Assembly (NCBI RefSeq): GCF_963678635.1
Contig: NC_087065.1
Span: forward strand, 66,681,374-66,745,373
From: Symsagittifera roscoffensis
Lineage: Eukaryota > Xenacoelomorpha > Acoela > Convolutidae
Length of the DNA stretch: 64,000 nucleotides
Reading direction: 5' to 3'
Shown: in pieces, positions 11,041 through 22,749 of the stretch
Layout: each line of letters starts with the position of its first letter
How positions within the stretch are numbered: position 1 is the first letter of the stretch
Made by a program: the position numbers and the translations under genes
Notes under the pieces: model-generated
Database searches by the model: none
What the model saw: the letters and a program-made list of their open reading frames with translations, nothing else
Told to the model about the DNA's origin: nothing

Positions 11041-11716
11041 CCTCCGAGCATAACTATAACTTCAAGACCTCCAGGTCAAAAATAAGCAAACCGCTAAAAT
11101 TTGAAAACTAAACTAAATACAATCTCAAAATTACAACCCCCCCCCCCCTATCAAATAGTACAAAGATAAACAATATTTTCCCAACCCAGACCTCAAAAAC
11201 CCTCCCAGCAAAAATTTTAAATTAGCCTAAAGAGCAAAAAGCACATGAGCATTTAGCCTAAATCACAAAAATTTCTTAGATATCCCCAACCATCCCATAA
11301 AAAAAACAAATCAAGAAGATCTCCAAGACACCATAAAATAACTCTCAACAATATTTCACAAAACCCAACCCACTTGTCAAAAAATCAATAAATAATCCGG
11401 CCACGCTCGAATTTAGCCCCAAAAAATTAAAAATTATTTCGACAGATCGAATCATTTCTTAAATGCCTCTTTCTGCGACGGTCGACAAACTCAAACAACT
11501 ATTTTCAATCTTTCCTATAAAAAATTCTACCTTTCTAAAATTTTTCATAATAATTTGAGCCGACACCTTAGAAACCTTAAGAAATATTTTAATAATTTTT
11601 CGCAACCTTTCTCTATTTTTTTAATCCCTATTTAAAATATATATATATATATATATATATATTTTTCCAAAATCCTTGAAAAACTCAACAGGTACGATAA
11701 TTCAATAACTATTTAA
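11041..11716 (+). promoter_or_regulatory. Non-coding stretch with TATA, poly-C and (AT)n before ORFx, copy B
   Basis: No coding frame is seen. There is a run of 12 C at 11137-11148, TCCTATAAAAAATTC at about 11513-11527 (the diverged counterpart of the TATA in copies A and C) and (AT)n at 11637-11662. The region before the TATA is about 450 bp longer than in A and C, so B carries an insertion or the others a deletion. Promoter function is inferred only from the conserved TATA. Confidence 0.4.
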
Positions 11717-12466
11717 ATGTTTCGAAACAAATTTAGTAGAACTGATGTTTTTCCACTATTCATAATTTTTCTCAAATTTTCAACATCACTCACTCTTGCA
11801 CTTGAAATAAATAAACAAATCATACATCCGAGACGGAACAGGAACTTTCAAACTCCCAGAGTTCATTTTAATATACTTCAATCACCAACACCAAATCCTT
11901 TAGACCTTTCTAATAGCACAATACCAGATACTCCCCAATTGCTTCAAAACAAAGCACTTCAAATATTCCATCAGACTACTTAGGTTCAACTCCCACATCA
12001 TAACAAATTCGAGAAAACCCTTTCAATCCCCCAGTAACTACAGAGAGTCCTCCATATTGGGCAACACACACCTACACTCAAGGTGAAACAATTTTAGTAA
12101 ACGACCCAATTGACGTTTCATCTGATATTGCCAGAAACACTTTCCCTTCCTTCAACACCTTCTCAAAGTCAAATATCACCAACACTCTTTCCCCTAACTT
12201 TCCCTACACATCTTGATTCAAGATATCAGGAACAATCAATAATATACCACTACGATTAGATTGGAATACATTCGTAGCACCTCCACCTTTATTTGGTCAA
12301 CACCAAGAAAGTAGCAGATTACACAACTGTGCACTCAATTGTTTACAATATAGACAAGATATCCACAAAGATATACAGGAACATAACGTCCAAATACTTC
12401 AACAAAATAGTATCACACTAAAATTCGAAATTACAAAAAGACTATGTAAAAAAATTGTTCGATAGA
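11717..12466 (+). pseudogene. ORFx of E1 copy B
   Basis: The start MFRNKFSRTDVFPLF is followed by a hydrophobic segment (FIIFLKFSTSLTLAL), then a Pro/Asn/Thr-rich segment with HFNILQSPTPNPLDLS. Frameshifts occur near 11960 and 12010. Compared with copies C and D, a ~300-bp block (about 12065-12370) is extra here and open in one frame, with two conserved-looking Cys (NCALNCLQYR). ORFx is therefore longer in its original form than in C. I do not recognise the protein. An N-terminal membrane anchor is possible. Confidence 0.55.
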
Positions 12467-12526
12467 TAAATATAAATACGATAGATATACTAAAAAGACA
12501 ATCGGATACATAACTTTTTATAACCC

Positions 12527-15345
12527 ATGTTCAGGATTATCATAAACATGTTTAATCTTAAGATATTCCAATTTCAACACCTTCTTTTTCTCATTTTTCC
12601 CGAACCAAATGAAAAGCCTTCTCCTGGCACAGGACCTCAACATTTACTAGTAACACACTGCGATTGTGAAGAAAACGAACAAAAAACACTACATAAATAT
12701 ACTATAAATCAAGTAAAACAATGTAAATCCGAACCACAAGCTATAGAAACCACAAATATAATAGCTAAGTTATACTCAAAAGCCCGAGCGACAACACTAA
12801 CAGGATACAAAATCACGGCAACATTGTTCACAAGTCTCAAATAGTAATAAAAACAGATTAGACCACGAATCTTTCTACCAAAATAACATCGAAAGATTAT
12901 TACACCTCAACCCTGAAGATTTCAAAAACTAAGTTACAAGACTAAAACTAAAACCAAATAAAGGCACAAACAGAAAATTTGTAAATTTTCAAATTTTTCC
13001 AGACTCACCACATCAAGCCGAACTTGAAAAACACCAAGGTCATATACAAATAGATACCAAATTTCCCTTTCATGGAGCACATGGAAGATTAACTTATGAT
13101 CTCAATGATAAAAATTGGATACCACACATTGGAATAAATAATCCCTCAAACTGCAAAGCAGATACAAAAAATAAAGGATACCAAGAAATAATGTTTTCGA
13201 TTGGAAAATACAATTTGAAAAAGTACAACTTACAGTTGATTTAAAAGATGACACAACACTTTATCAAGGAATCAGACTTCCTTGCAAAAACGACCAAGGA
13301 TACTGCGACCCAAAAATACGCACACAAGCAACCATTGTATGGTTTCCCGAAGAAACCTGTACAATTTTTCAAGTAGCAAAAATACACGCTAGAATGAAAA
13401 GTTTTCACCAAAAAAAGTTTAGTTGAATCAATCCTGTTTGAAGACGTAAACCCTGACCAAATTAGACAAAACAATTATAAATTTAGAAAAATCCCCACTA
13501 AAAAGAATAAATTAACACGTTTCCAAATATACCCAGAAACAGAACTTGCATGTAAACACAACAAGACATTTTACAAAACACAATATTCAGAAATTCTTGT
13601 CGAATACGAAAATGGTTTCGACATGAGTACAGGGAAATTAATTATACACCAAATGGCTACATCCGACTCATATAATGATGAGAACTCATACGTCTCAGTA
13701 AAAATTCAAAAGATCGCAGGAAGAACCGGTGGAAAATTAAAACCACAAGATTGGAATAAAAAATACCTCAAACTGCAAAGCAGATACAAAAAATAAAGGA
13801 TACCAAGAAGTAATGTTTTCTATTGGAATATACAACTTGAAAAAGTACAACTTACAGTTAATTTAAAAGATGACAAAATACTTTATCAAGGAAACAGACT
13901 CACTTGCAAAAACGACCAAGGATACTGCGACCCAACAATACGCACACAAGCAACCATTGTATGGTTATTCGAATAAACTTGTACAATTTTTCAAGTAGCA
14001 AAAAAAAACGCAAAAATGAAAAAATTTCGCCAAAATTGTTTTATTGAATCAATCCCGTTCGAAGACGTAAACCGTGACCAAATTAGACAAAGTAATTTTA
14101 AATTTAGGTAAATCCCCAACAAAAAGAATAAATTAACATGTTTCCAATTATACCCAGAAACAGAACTTGCATGTAAATACAACAAAACACTTTACAAATC
14201 ACAATATTCAGAAATTATTCTCGAATACGAAAACGGTTTCGACATGAGTACAGGGAAATTAATTATACACCAAATGGCTACATCCCACTCATATAATGAT
14301 GAGAACTCATACGTCTCAGTAAAAATTCAAATGAATGCAGGAAGAACCGGTGGAAAATTAAAATCACAAGATTGGAATAAATAATCCCTCAAACTGCAAA
14401 GCAGATACAAAAAATAAAGGATACCAAGAAATTATGTTTTCGATTGGAAAATACAACTTGAAAAAGTACAACTTACAGTTGATTTAAAAGATGAGACAAT
14501 ACTTTATCAAGGAATCAGACTCCCTTGCAAAAACGACCAAGGATACTGCGACCCAACAATGCGCACACAGCAAACATTGTATGGTTTCCCGAAGATACCT
14601 GTACATTTTTTCAAGTAGCAAAAATACACGCTAGAATGAAAAATTTTCATCAAAACTATTTCTTTGAATCATTCCCGTTTGAAGACGTAAACCCTGACAA
14701 AATTAGACAAAGTAATTATAAATTTAGAAACATCCCCAACAAAAAGAATAAGTTAACACGTTTCCAATTATACCCAGAAACAGAACTTGCTTGTAAATAC
14801 AACAAACCACTTTACAAAACACATTATTCAGAACTTCTTGTCGAATACGAAAACGGTTTCGACATGAGTACAGGAAAATTAATTATACACCAAATGGCTA
14901 CATCCCACTGATAAACTGATGAGGACGTCTCGGTAAAATTTCAAAAGAATGCAGGAAGAATCGGTGGAAAACTAAAACCACAAGATACAGAAAGTACACG
15001 CTTACAAGAACTATCACTCAAGAACAACACATCACATATTTTGGCGCAATTCATTTTGACATACACTTAGACATGAAATTAGATTCCACGATAAGTAGGA
15101 TTTTTCAAGAAATGTCATTATCAGAACTAGAAACACGACACCAATTATGTGAAATCGAAAGTACGCAGATTCTACAATCACTCGCACTAGAAAATCTCAA
15201 ATTACCATATGCAGGATATTTTTTATCCGGAAATAGATCAAATTTCCTTGATTATGAAGGAAACTTTTTCTGGTCTTACACTTGCACCAAAAAAGTATCA
15301 CCTTTGTATGTTTTTGAAGATAAACGATGTTATAAAAAACATGGA
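12527..15345 (+). pseudogene. Envelope-like glycoprotein of E1 copy B, triplicated inside and 3'-deleted
   Basis: The first ATG is at 12527, with a second at 12548. A hydrophobic signal-type segment (IFQFQHLLFLIF) is followed by a Cys-bearing ectodomain start (HCDCEENEQ). The ectodomain then meets a ~621-bp block repeated three times (13127-14995), each with the same YPETELAC and MATSH marks. After 15000 it continues into a Cys-containing helical region (RHQLCEIES). It is cut near 15342 exactly at the start of acc, so the transmembrane half is missing. In copies D and E the lost part holds the anchor. Stops and frameshifts are frequent. An old envelope; entry function is not testable from this copy. 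Confidence 0.75.
13127..14995 (+). repeat. ~621-bp env segment, three tandem copies
   Basis: The marker CCTCAAACTGCAAAGCAGAT starts at 13144, 13766 and 14387, giving spacings of 622 and 621 bp. Each unit ends with a CCACAAGAT mark, and the third runs on into the normal continuation of env. The joins share ATTGGAATAAA, suggesting unequal exchange or slippage at a short repeat. The reading frame differs across the joins, so units 2 and 3 are out of frame. Copy E has at least one such join near 36810, and copies C and D have single units. Confidence 0.9.
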
Positions 15346-16375
15346 TTCTGATGCTAACTCACATATCACTGTTTTACACACAATCTCCCAATTCGACAAT
15401 TCAGATTTGGAAACCCCTGGCAAACTCGCAAACTCAGAACCCAGCCCTTCTACATTTTCTCAACCCCCCTTTCAATCCATCCACTCCCAAGCCAAAAGTG
15501 AATCCCCCTCTACCCTCTCTCATATTTCCCAAGTTACACCAACATATCCCCCTTTTACGAATGAACGCTCAAACAACAATTCCCCAGATGACACACAATT
15601 ATCATACGAATTAAAAAATCCAATAACACGGCAACAACAATTACAACACCCTCAAACCCTAACCATTCATCAATAAGCATCAACCATAACGTCATCAAAC
15701 TCACCAACTCCCACACCTTCTTCAGATTACACCCCTTCTTTAGCCCAACCCTCAACATCAACTCAATCATCATCTAGTACTAACCGTGCTCACAGAGCTT
15801 TCAAAAGAAATTTTTCCAATCACCCGTTTCCCTCCAAACCCGGAATAGCACGAGACTACATAAAACATCCTGACCATACAAATACTACCAAATTTCTTCA
15901 ATTAGTTTTACCAATCTTCCCTCAATATACATATACTCACTCCGACCCTAACAGTGAACAACCCAACTATGTCGATGAGCATGTATTAATCCCTACACTC
16001 CATTGAGCATCGTATTATCACTTCTCAAACCCACTTGGTTTACCACTCCTTAACACACCGCAAGAAAAAGAAAAAAAAATGACCTTCTCAGACCTTCTAA
16101 CGCGCAACTAACCGAAAAGTTTTTCATCCGAACACCTTAACTTTTCATGCTCAGTTCAATAGATAAAAAAAATGATCACATCATTTCAGAAGCATTTTGT
16201 GATACTCAAGCTTATGAATCATTTTACGAAAAATTTGAAACCTTTTCACTAACCTTGCAATTTCCTACACCCAAAGAACGTGATTTGCATTGTTCACACG
16301 ACATCATACTAAGAACTAAACAAACACATACATACACTTACTATAAATTCATACAAAAATCACTTTGACTTACAT
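15342..16375 (+). pseudogene. acc (frame after env) of E1 copy B, internally deleted
   Basis: It starts at an ATG (15342) as MDSDANSHITVLHTIS and runs as a Ser/Thr/Pro/Gln-rich region, then a basic stretch (AHRAFKRNFSNHPF) and later a segment with KERDLHCSHDI. A stop is at 15674, and frames change. Compared with copy D, a block between about 16080 and 16100 is missing (the region around the LTTALTPRQ segment). It ends at the junction to copy C near 16378. I do not recognise the family. Confidence 0.55.
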
Positions 16376-16378
16376 AGA

Positions 16379-17454
16379 TAGAATTATGAATAAATAATAT
16401 ACTAAGCAACGAAAAAAGAAATACAGACTGTTTTACAAAAAAAAGCACCTTATTTTAAACCAACATTCAAAATATCACACTATACAGAAAAACAACAAAA
16501 ATTCTTGACAATGTTCAATTTTCAACACTCTCAAACAACAGAGAATGAATTTGAAAAATTAGCCGATTTACTTTTAAGATACCCAAGAGTTTATGCCACA
16601 TCTAAATTCGACGTTGGAAAAATAAATTCACCACTACATCTACCTTTGAAACCTGACGCATTTTTCAAAAAACAAAGAGCAAGCAAAATATCAATCCACT
16701 ATAACGACGAAGTTAATAGATTACTTGACATTCTAGAACAATATGAAATCATATCTCCAGTAAATAAAAAAGAACAGCCGAAAAGAAACACTTTTATCAA
16801 CCCTGTTATTATTCTAGCCAAAGGAGAATCATTAAAAAAAGTTCTAGACGCTAGATATTTCATTTCACTCATTGATGAATCTAAATGTAATTGGCCCATA
16901 GAACCAAATCAAGTCATTCTAACAAAATAAACTGTAAATACTTCACAACCACGGATATGAATAGTGCATATAATCAAATGCCACTGGATGAACAACCAAC
17001 ACGATTAACAAAATTTGTTATCGGAAATCAAAAATACGAAATCAATAGATTTTTCTATGGCATATCCATAGGACCAGCAACTTTCTCAGCCTTTATGGGT
17101 ACAATTTTTAGACCACTTCTGCTCAAGAAAAAAGCAATTACATACTTAGACGATGTCTTTATGCAATCACAAACCAAAGATGAAAGGTTCGGAATTCTAG
17201 AAAAATATCATCAAATAATACAGAACGAAAACAAGAAAGCAGCCCCAGATAAATCACATCTTTTCTTAAGCCGCGTACAATTTCTTGGACACATTACAGA
17301 GAAAAACACTATAACCCCATTGAAATCACGCATAGATGCAATCCAAAAACTCCAACTACCTTCAAACGAAAAGAACATCCAAGAAATTCTCGGAATGTTA
17401 AACTTCTTAAGTAAATATGTATATAAACTGCAATTATACTTAAGACCATTCTAA
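16379..17454 (+). pseudogene. Reverse transcriptase of E1 copy C
   Basis: The fingers region is at 16505-16930 and the catalytic part at 16891-17454, in a different frame. Motif A strand TTTDMNSAYNQMPL and box YLDDVFMQS (from 17143) are both intact. The break between the frames is the same missing A as in copy B (AACAAAATAAAC near 16924). It ends LRPF then a stop, as copy A does. Copy C differs from B at scattered residues, so it is not a recent duplicate of B. Confidence 0.92.
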
Positions 17455-18190
17455 AACATTCTCAGACAACAGAAACGTTTTGAATGGACAACAGTACACC
17501 AAACACTATTTGAAGAAATCAAAAAAAATTGTCACAGAACAAATCTCAAACACAATTCCAGACCCCAACCAACCGTTTTATGCAATGTGCGATGCTTCAA
17601 ATTTTGGCATCGGTGCAGCATTACTATAATCTCACAATGGAACAAATAAAATGAATCTCATATCAGCAAGTTCTCGCCTATTTGCACAAGCTGAATTAAG
17701 ACTCTCTACTCTTATGACAGAATGCACAGCTATAATATATACTCTTACAGAATACAAATTTTTGATACTTGCATCAAAACATCCAACACTTGTATTTAAG
17801 GATCATAAACCTATCATATTTCTTCTTACACAAAAATCAAATCCAAACCATAGAGTTTACAGATTTCAATTAATTTTAATGAAATTTCCAATCTCACACA
17901 AAGTATGGACAGCAGGAAAAAAACTTGCACTACCTGATACTCTTAGTAGGAATACACCACCTGAACTATTGACAAGAAAAACAACAGTTAAAATACCACA
18001 AAATATAAAATTCTATCTTGCAAAAGATGAAACTTCACCACGATTGAAATGTAAACATGCAGTGAAAACTGACATAGATCAATCACAAATAAACAATCTA
18101 CAACACTTTCCACTATATTTAGATTGTCAAAACAACCACTATGAAGTTGTTCTACACTTAAGCCTTTCCATATTCACGTTGGATCAAAAA
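17455..18190 (+). pseudogene. RNase H of E1 copy C
   Basis: Stops and a frameshift break the first segment (CDASNFGIGAAL region near 17590). The rest is open for 180 codons from 17651. Marks are TECTAIIYTL (Glu) and FKDHKPI (Asp with the neighbouring Thr changed to Lys, as in copy A), ending in LPDTLSRN. Apart from a few substitutions it equals copy A over 423-900. Confidence 0.88.
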
Positions 18191-20110
18191 TAATACTCAA
18201 CAAAAACGAAATAAATAACAACCAAATAAAAAGGACCTATTTCCTTTAGTAGAAAAGGAAAATATAACTGATACAATAAATTTATCAGGACCTTTATCAA
18301 AATAATTCAAAAAACACGAAAAATCAAGTTTTTAATCTTCATTACCCACTTGACACAGTACCCTTATCAAAGATAGAAGTAGAAAACATTTTTCTACCAA
18401 CAACAGAAAAAATTACACTAGAATTATTACAAAAATATCAAAACCTCGACCCAGACATCAGACAACTAAAATCATAGCATAAATATAAAACTAAACCAAC
18501 CAAAGCTGATACCACAATCTTAGGAAACAAAATACTCCTTAGATAATTCCACTGTAAATGAAAACACAGATACTTTAGAATAACAAACACCTGATTTGAA
18601 AGTACCTTGTCTACCTTTGAGTATGATGTTAATGGCATTCAATACTTCACATACCTTACATACTAAGGGCCGTTCAGGATCGAAAAAAAAACATACTCTA
18701 TATTTATTCAAAATTTTTCTTTCCCAAATGCACCAATTTGGATTAAAGTATTATGCAACGATTGTATAATATGCCAATTAAGTAAACCCTACCCAAATCA
18801 AAAACAAATTGCAGAAAAACAAGATTTTAAAGGACAAAGCCTATATTTCAATCATAGAATCTCAATTGACACAAAAAGACCAATTTCACCATCCTAAGAA
18901 GGAAACTCATTTATAATGGTCTTTGTTGATGCCTTTACGCACTACGTAGCACTCAACCCAGAACCCCATTGTAAGGCTTATTATGCATATACAACACTCT
19001 ACGAACATTGGATAGCTAAATTCGGAAATTCGGATTACCCGAAATACTAGTCACAGACAATGGCAATAAGTTTATTAACAACGAATTTATCACACTATGC
19101 CACTTATATAATATTAAACATAAACCACGTAAATCTCATGCACCTTGGACAAATGGATTAGTCGAAGGTATGAACCGTTCATTACAAGAATATCTCAGAT
19201 GTATCATTAATGGAAATGATACACGAAACACCGAATGGTCAACAGATGTAAAAGTATTCCCCTTATCCTATAATTCACAAATTACAACAACACTAGGAAT
19301 GTCACCATACGAAATGGTATTTAACCAAAAACCACGAAAACCAATAATGTTCACAGCAAATGCCCATAAAAATACACAAGGTTATTGTCAACCAAATAAA
19401 GGTTCAATATGCTACAACTTACCATTACATACCCAAGATAAAGACCACTTTCATCATCCACAAATTTTAAAATTAGCTTCCGGTACACATACCGAATGGA
19501 ATTTTAATAGAGATAAAAAACACAATTAAATTTATCAAAAAGTAACAAAAAATTGTTACAACGGAATAAAACATAAATAACCAAATCAAATCACGCTTCA
19601 CACCAGCAACAGATTTAAAAATCGGAACATTTGTTTTAATTCCAAACTTCTCAACACAAAAAGGAATATCCAAAAAATTACAACCACTCCGAAAAGGACC
19701 ATATCAAATAATTGATAAACCCACTGATGTAACATACAAACTTACTGACTCAAGTGAAAAAGAAATTGTTCAGCATCGAATTATTCTATTACCCTATTAC
19801 CCAAAAGAATATGCACTTCGTGAATTAACTCAATTATACTCCTTCACAGGTTTACAATCTGTTCAAAACAATTCAGATATTGAACAAACTCAAAACACTG
19901 ACAAATATAAAAATCGAAAACTAACCCAACAAAAAGAATTAGTTGACGAAATATCTCCTAAACCAGAGACAAAAACATCTCAGAATGAAAGAAAAAAAAA
20001 GAAAATGATAGAAAAATTTCTATCACAGGATAGATAAAAAATAGAAATTTGAACACAGAGAATCATCACGACTTTGAAGTCAGCTACGAAAAACTTATAA
20101 AACCTTCATT
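18191..20110 (+). pseudogene. Integrase and pol tail of E1 copy C
   Basis: The linker (18191-18600) is broken. The zinc part is near 18640-18780 (HTLHTKGRSG, CNDCIICQL, with a frameshift). The core has IDTKRPIS, TDNGNKF near 19060 (family NEF changed to NKF) and LVEGMNRS near 19158. 19170-19529 is an open stretch with LGMSPYEMVF, the usual end of the core. RKGPYQII near 19700 marks the GPY/F module. A charged tail follows to ~20037. A stop near 18896 and indels at 19048 and 19526 kill it. The segment from 18776 is duplicated in copy D. Confidence 0.88.
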
Positions 20111-20558
20111 CCACATTCTAAAATATTGAAGAAAGTTGAATTTCAAAAATAACTTTAATTTTAATTCACATTTTCACATCCTTTTTAATCATTTTGAACA
20201 ATACATTTCAACAATAGCATGCTGAAAAACACTTGTACAATTCTAGTTCAAAATCTTAGAAATCTTTGCGAATCAGTACAAAACATTCCGAATCATATTC
20301 AAATCAACACGACTTTATTAGCCGACAAATATTAACCTCCGAGCAATAAAATAACCCCTCAACCCCTCCTATAAAATGTTCTACCTTTCCAAAATTTTTC
20401 ATAATAATTTGAGCCGATACCTTAGAAACCTTAATAAAATTTTTAGCAATTTTTTGCAACTTTTTTCTAATTTTTTAATCCCTATTCGAAATATATATGT
20501 ATATCTTTCCAAAATCCTTGAAAACCTCAACAGGTACGATAATTCAGTAACTTTTTAA
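20111..20558 (+). promoter_or_regulatory. Small frame end and TATA stretch before ORFx, copy C
   Basis: Up to 20337 the small frame ending LLADKY is recognisable. Then TATAAAA at 20370-20376 is followed by an AT-rich leader in which one frame (20376-20558) is open but of low complexity (Phe/Leu/Asn/Ser). The TATA and the following 40 bp are identical to copy A. A promoter driving the ORFx-env part is an inference. Confidence 0.4.
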
Positions 20559-21402
20559 ATGTTTCGAAACACATTTCGTAGAAATGATGTTTTTCTACTA
20601 TTCATAATTTTTCTCACATTTTTAACATCACTCATAAGGACAATATGCAAATCTTCAAAAAAGTCAATCATTACAATCGCTTTAGCAACCACTCTTTTAT
20701 TTCTCTTTTTTGAAGAATACTATTGTAAACATAAAATTTCTTCATAAAAAATTCAACTCTGAAAATTTTTTCAAAATTGCTAATCAACAACCCCCACACC
20801 AGTCCCCACCGACAACATCCCAAGAAAATACCCAAAATTCCCAATCATCCACACGCATTTCTTTCCAAGACAATCCATATGCTTTTGAAGAAAGACACGC
20901 ACAGTTATCCGAACCATTAGAACCAGTTGTTCGCCACGCACCTTTGAGCAAACCACAATACGAACCAACATTTAACATAAACCGATCTTTACAACAAGAT
21001 CTTAACAGAGTAAGACACATTAGCCGAAATCAAAATACACTTGAAATAATTAGACAAATTATACATCCGAGACAAAACAGGAACTTTCAAACTCCCAGAA
21101 TTCATTTTAATATACTTCAATCACCAACACCAAATCCTTTAGATCTTTCTAGTAGCACACTACCAGATACTCCCCCAATTGCTTCACAACAAAGCACTTC
21201 AAATAATCCATCAGACTACTTAGGTTCAACTCCCACATCAGAACAAATTCGAGAAAACACTTTCAATCCCCCACTAACTACAGAACGTCCTCCATATTGG
21301 GCAACGCACAATATACAGAAACCTAACATCCAAATACTTCAACAAAATAGTCTCACACTAAAACTCGAAATTACAAAAAGATTAAATAATATTGTTCGAT
21401 AG
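20559..21402 (+). pseudogene. ORFx of E1 copy C
   Basis: The N-terminal frame at 20559-20747 (62 codons) has two hydrophobic segments, FLLFIIFLTFLTSL and IITIALATTLLFLFF, separated by a basic stretch, so a membrane protein is likely. A frameshift near 20720 leads into 20710-21402, 230 codons, rich in Pro, Gln, Asn and Ser (NQQPPHQSPPTTSQ; QIIHPRQNRNFQTP; SPTPNPLDLSS). It ends at TAG near 21402. It lies between the TATA stretch and env. The family is not recognised. A Gag-like or accessory membrane protein are both guesses. Confidence 0.55.
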
Positions 21403-21463
21403 ATAAATATAAATACGATAGATATACTGAAATTACAGTCGGATACAAAATTTTTTATAACCC

Positions 21464-22749
21464 ATGTTCAGGATTATCATAAACATGTATAATCTTAAGA
21501 TATTCAAATTTCAACACCTTCTTTTTCTTATTTTTCCCGAACCAAATAAAAAGCCTTCTCCTGGCACAGGACCTCAAGATTTACTAGTAACACATTACGA
21601 TTGTGAAGAAAACGAACAAAAATACTACATAAATATACTATAAATTAAGTAAAACAATGTGAATCCGAACCACAAGCTATAGAAACCACAAATATAATAG
21701 CTACGTTATACTCAAAAGCCCGAGAGACAACAATAACAGGATACAAAATCACGGCAATATTTTCCGAAAAGAAAGTACATTGTTCACAAGTCTCAAATAG
21801 TAATAAAAACAGATTAGACCACGAATCTTTCTACCAAAAAAACATCGAAAGATTATTACACCTCAGCCCTGAAGGTTGCAAAAACGAAATTACAAGACTA
21901 AAACTAACACCAAATAAAGGCACAAACAGAAAACTTGTAAATTTTCAAATTTTTCCAGACTCACCACATCAAGCCGAACTTGAAAACACCAAGGTCAAAG
22001 ACAAATAGATATCAAATTTCTCTTTCATGGAGCACATGGAAGATTAACTTATGATCTCAATGATAAAAATTGGATACCACCCATTGGATTAAATAATCCC
22101 TCAAACTGCAAAGCAGATACAAAAAATTAAGGATACCAAGAAATAATGTTTTCGTTTGGAAAGTACAACATGAAAAAGTACAACTTACAGTTGATTTAAA
22201 AGATGACACAATACCTTAAAAAGGAATCAGACTCCCTTGCGAAAAGACCAGGGATACTGTGACCCAACAATACGCACACAAGCAACCATTGTATGGTTTC
22301 CCCAAGAAACCTGTAAAGTTTTTCAAGTAGCGAAAATACACGCTAGAATGAAAAATTTTCACGTAAATTATTTTATTGAATCAATCCCGTTTGAAGACGT
22401 AAGCCCTGACCAAATTAAACAAGGTAATTATAAATTTAGAAACATCCCCAACAAAAAGAATAAATTAACACGTTTGCAATTATACCCAGAAACAGAACTT
22501 GCATGTAAATACAACAAAACACTTTACAAAACACAATATTCAGAAATTCTTGTCGAATACGAAAACGGTTTCGACATGAGTACAGAGAAATTAATTATAC
22601 ACCAAATGGCTACATCCCACTCATATACTGATGAGAACTCATACATCTCAGTAAAATTTCAAAAGAATGCAGGAAGAACCGGTGGAAAAGTAAAACCACA
22701 AGATACAGAAAGTACAAGCTTACAAGAACTATCACTCAAGAACACCACT
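21464..22749 (+). pseudogene. Envelope-like glycoprotein of E1 copy C, 3'-truncated
   Basis: ATGs are at 21464 and 21485, followed by a signal-type stretch and a Pro-rich mark, then the ectodomain. 22237-22755 is an open stretch of 172 codons with FPQETCKVFQ, YPETELACKY, DMSTEKLIIHQ and MATSHSYTDENS. Only one copy of the 621-bp unit is present. Stops are at about 21642 and 22005. It is cut at 22749, where the tandem duplication starts (integrase sequence of copy D). Confidence 0.78.

Larger units (their letters stand above)
3981..16378 (+). mobile_element. E1 copy B: nearly full element, gag to acc
   Basis: This is the longest E1 copy. It holds the gag C-terminal half (with an unrelated ~0.9 kb insertion), protease, RT, RNase H, integrase, the TATA stretch, ORFx, env (with an internal triplication and a deleted 3' half) and acc (partly deleted). 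The order is that of an envelope-bearing Ty3/gypsy element with two extra frames. There is no LTR and no gag N-terminus. At 16378 it jumps from acc into RT of copy C, matching sequence near 7105. Confidence 0.85.
16379..22749 (+). mobile_element. E1 copy C: RT to env
   Basis: RT, RNase H, integrase, TATA stretch, ORFx and env up to the tandem-duplication break at 22749. The left break joins acc (copy B) to sequence equivalent to ~7105 in RT. Its first 3.2 kb after 17228 are colinear with copy A, including a shared stop after LRPF, so A and C are duplicates of one dead copy. Confidence 0.85.

Noticed and set aside
20780-21020. Minus-strand frames opposite ORFx
   Set aside because: Overlapping frames from the Pro/Gln-rich sequence read in antisense.
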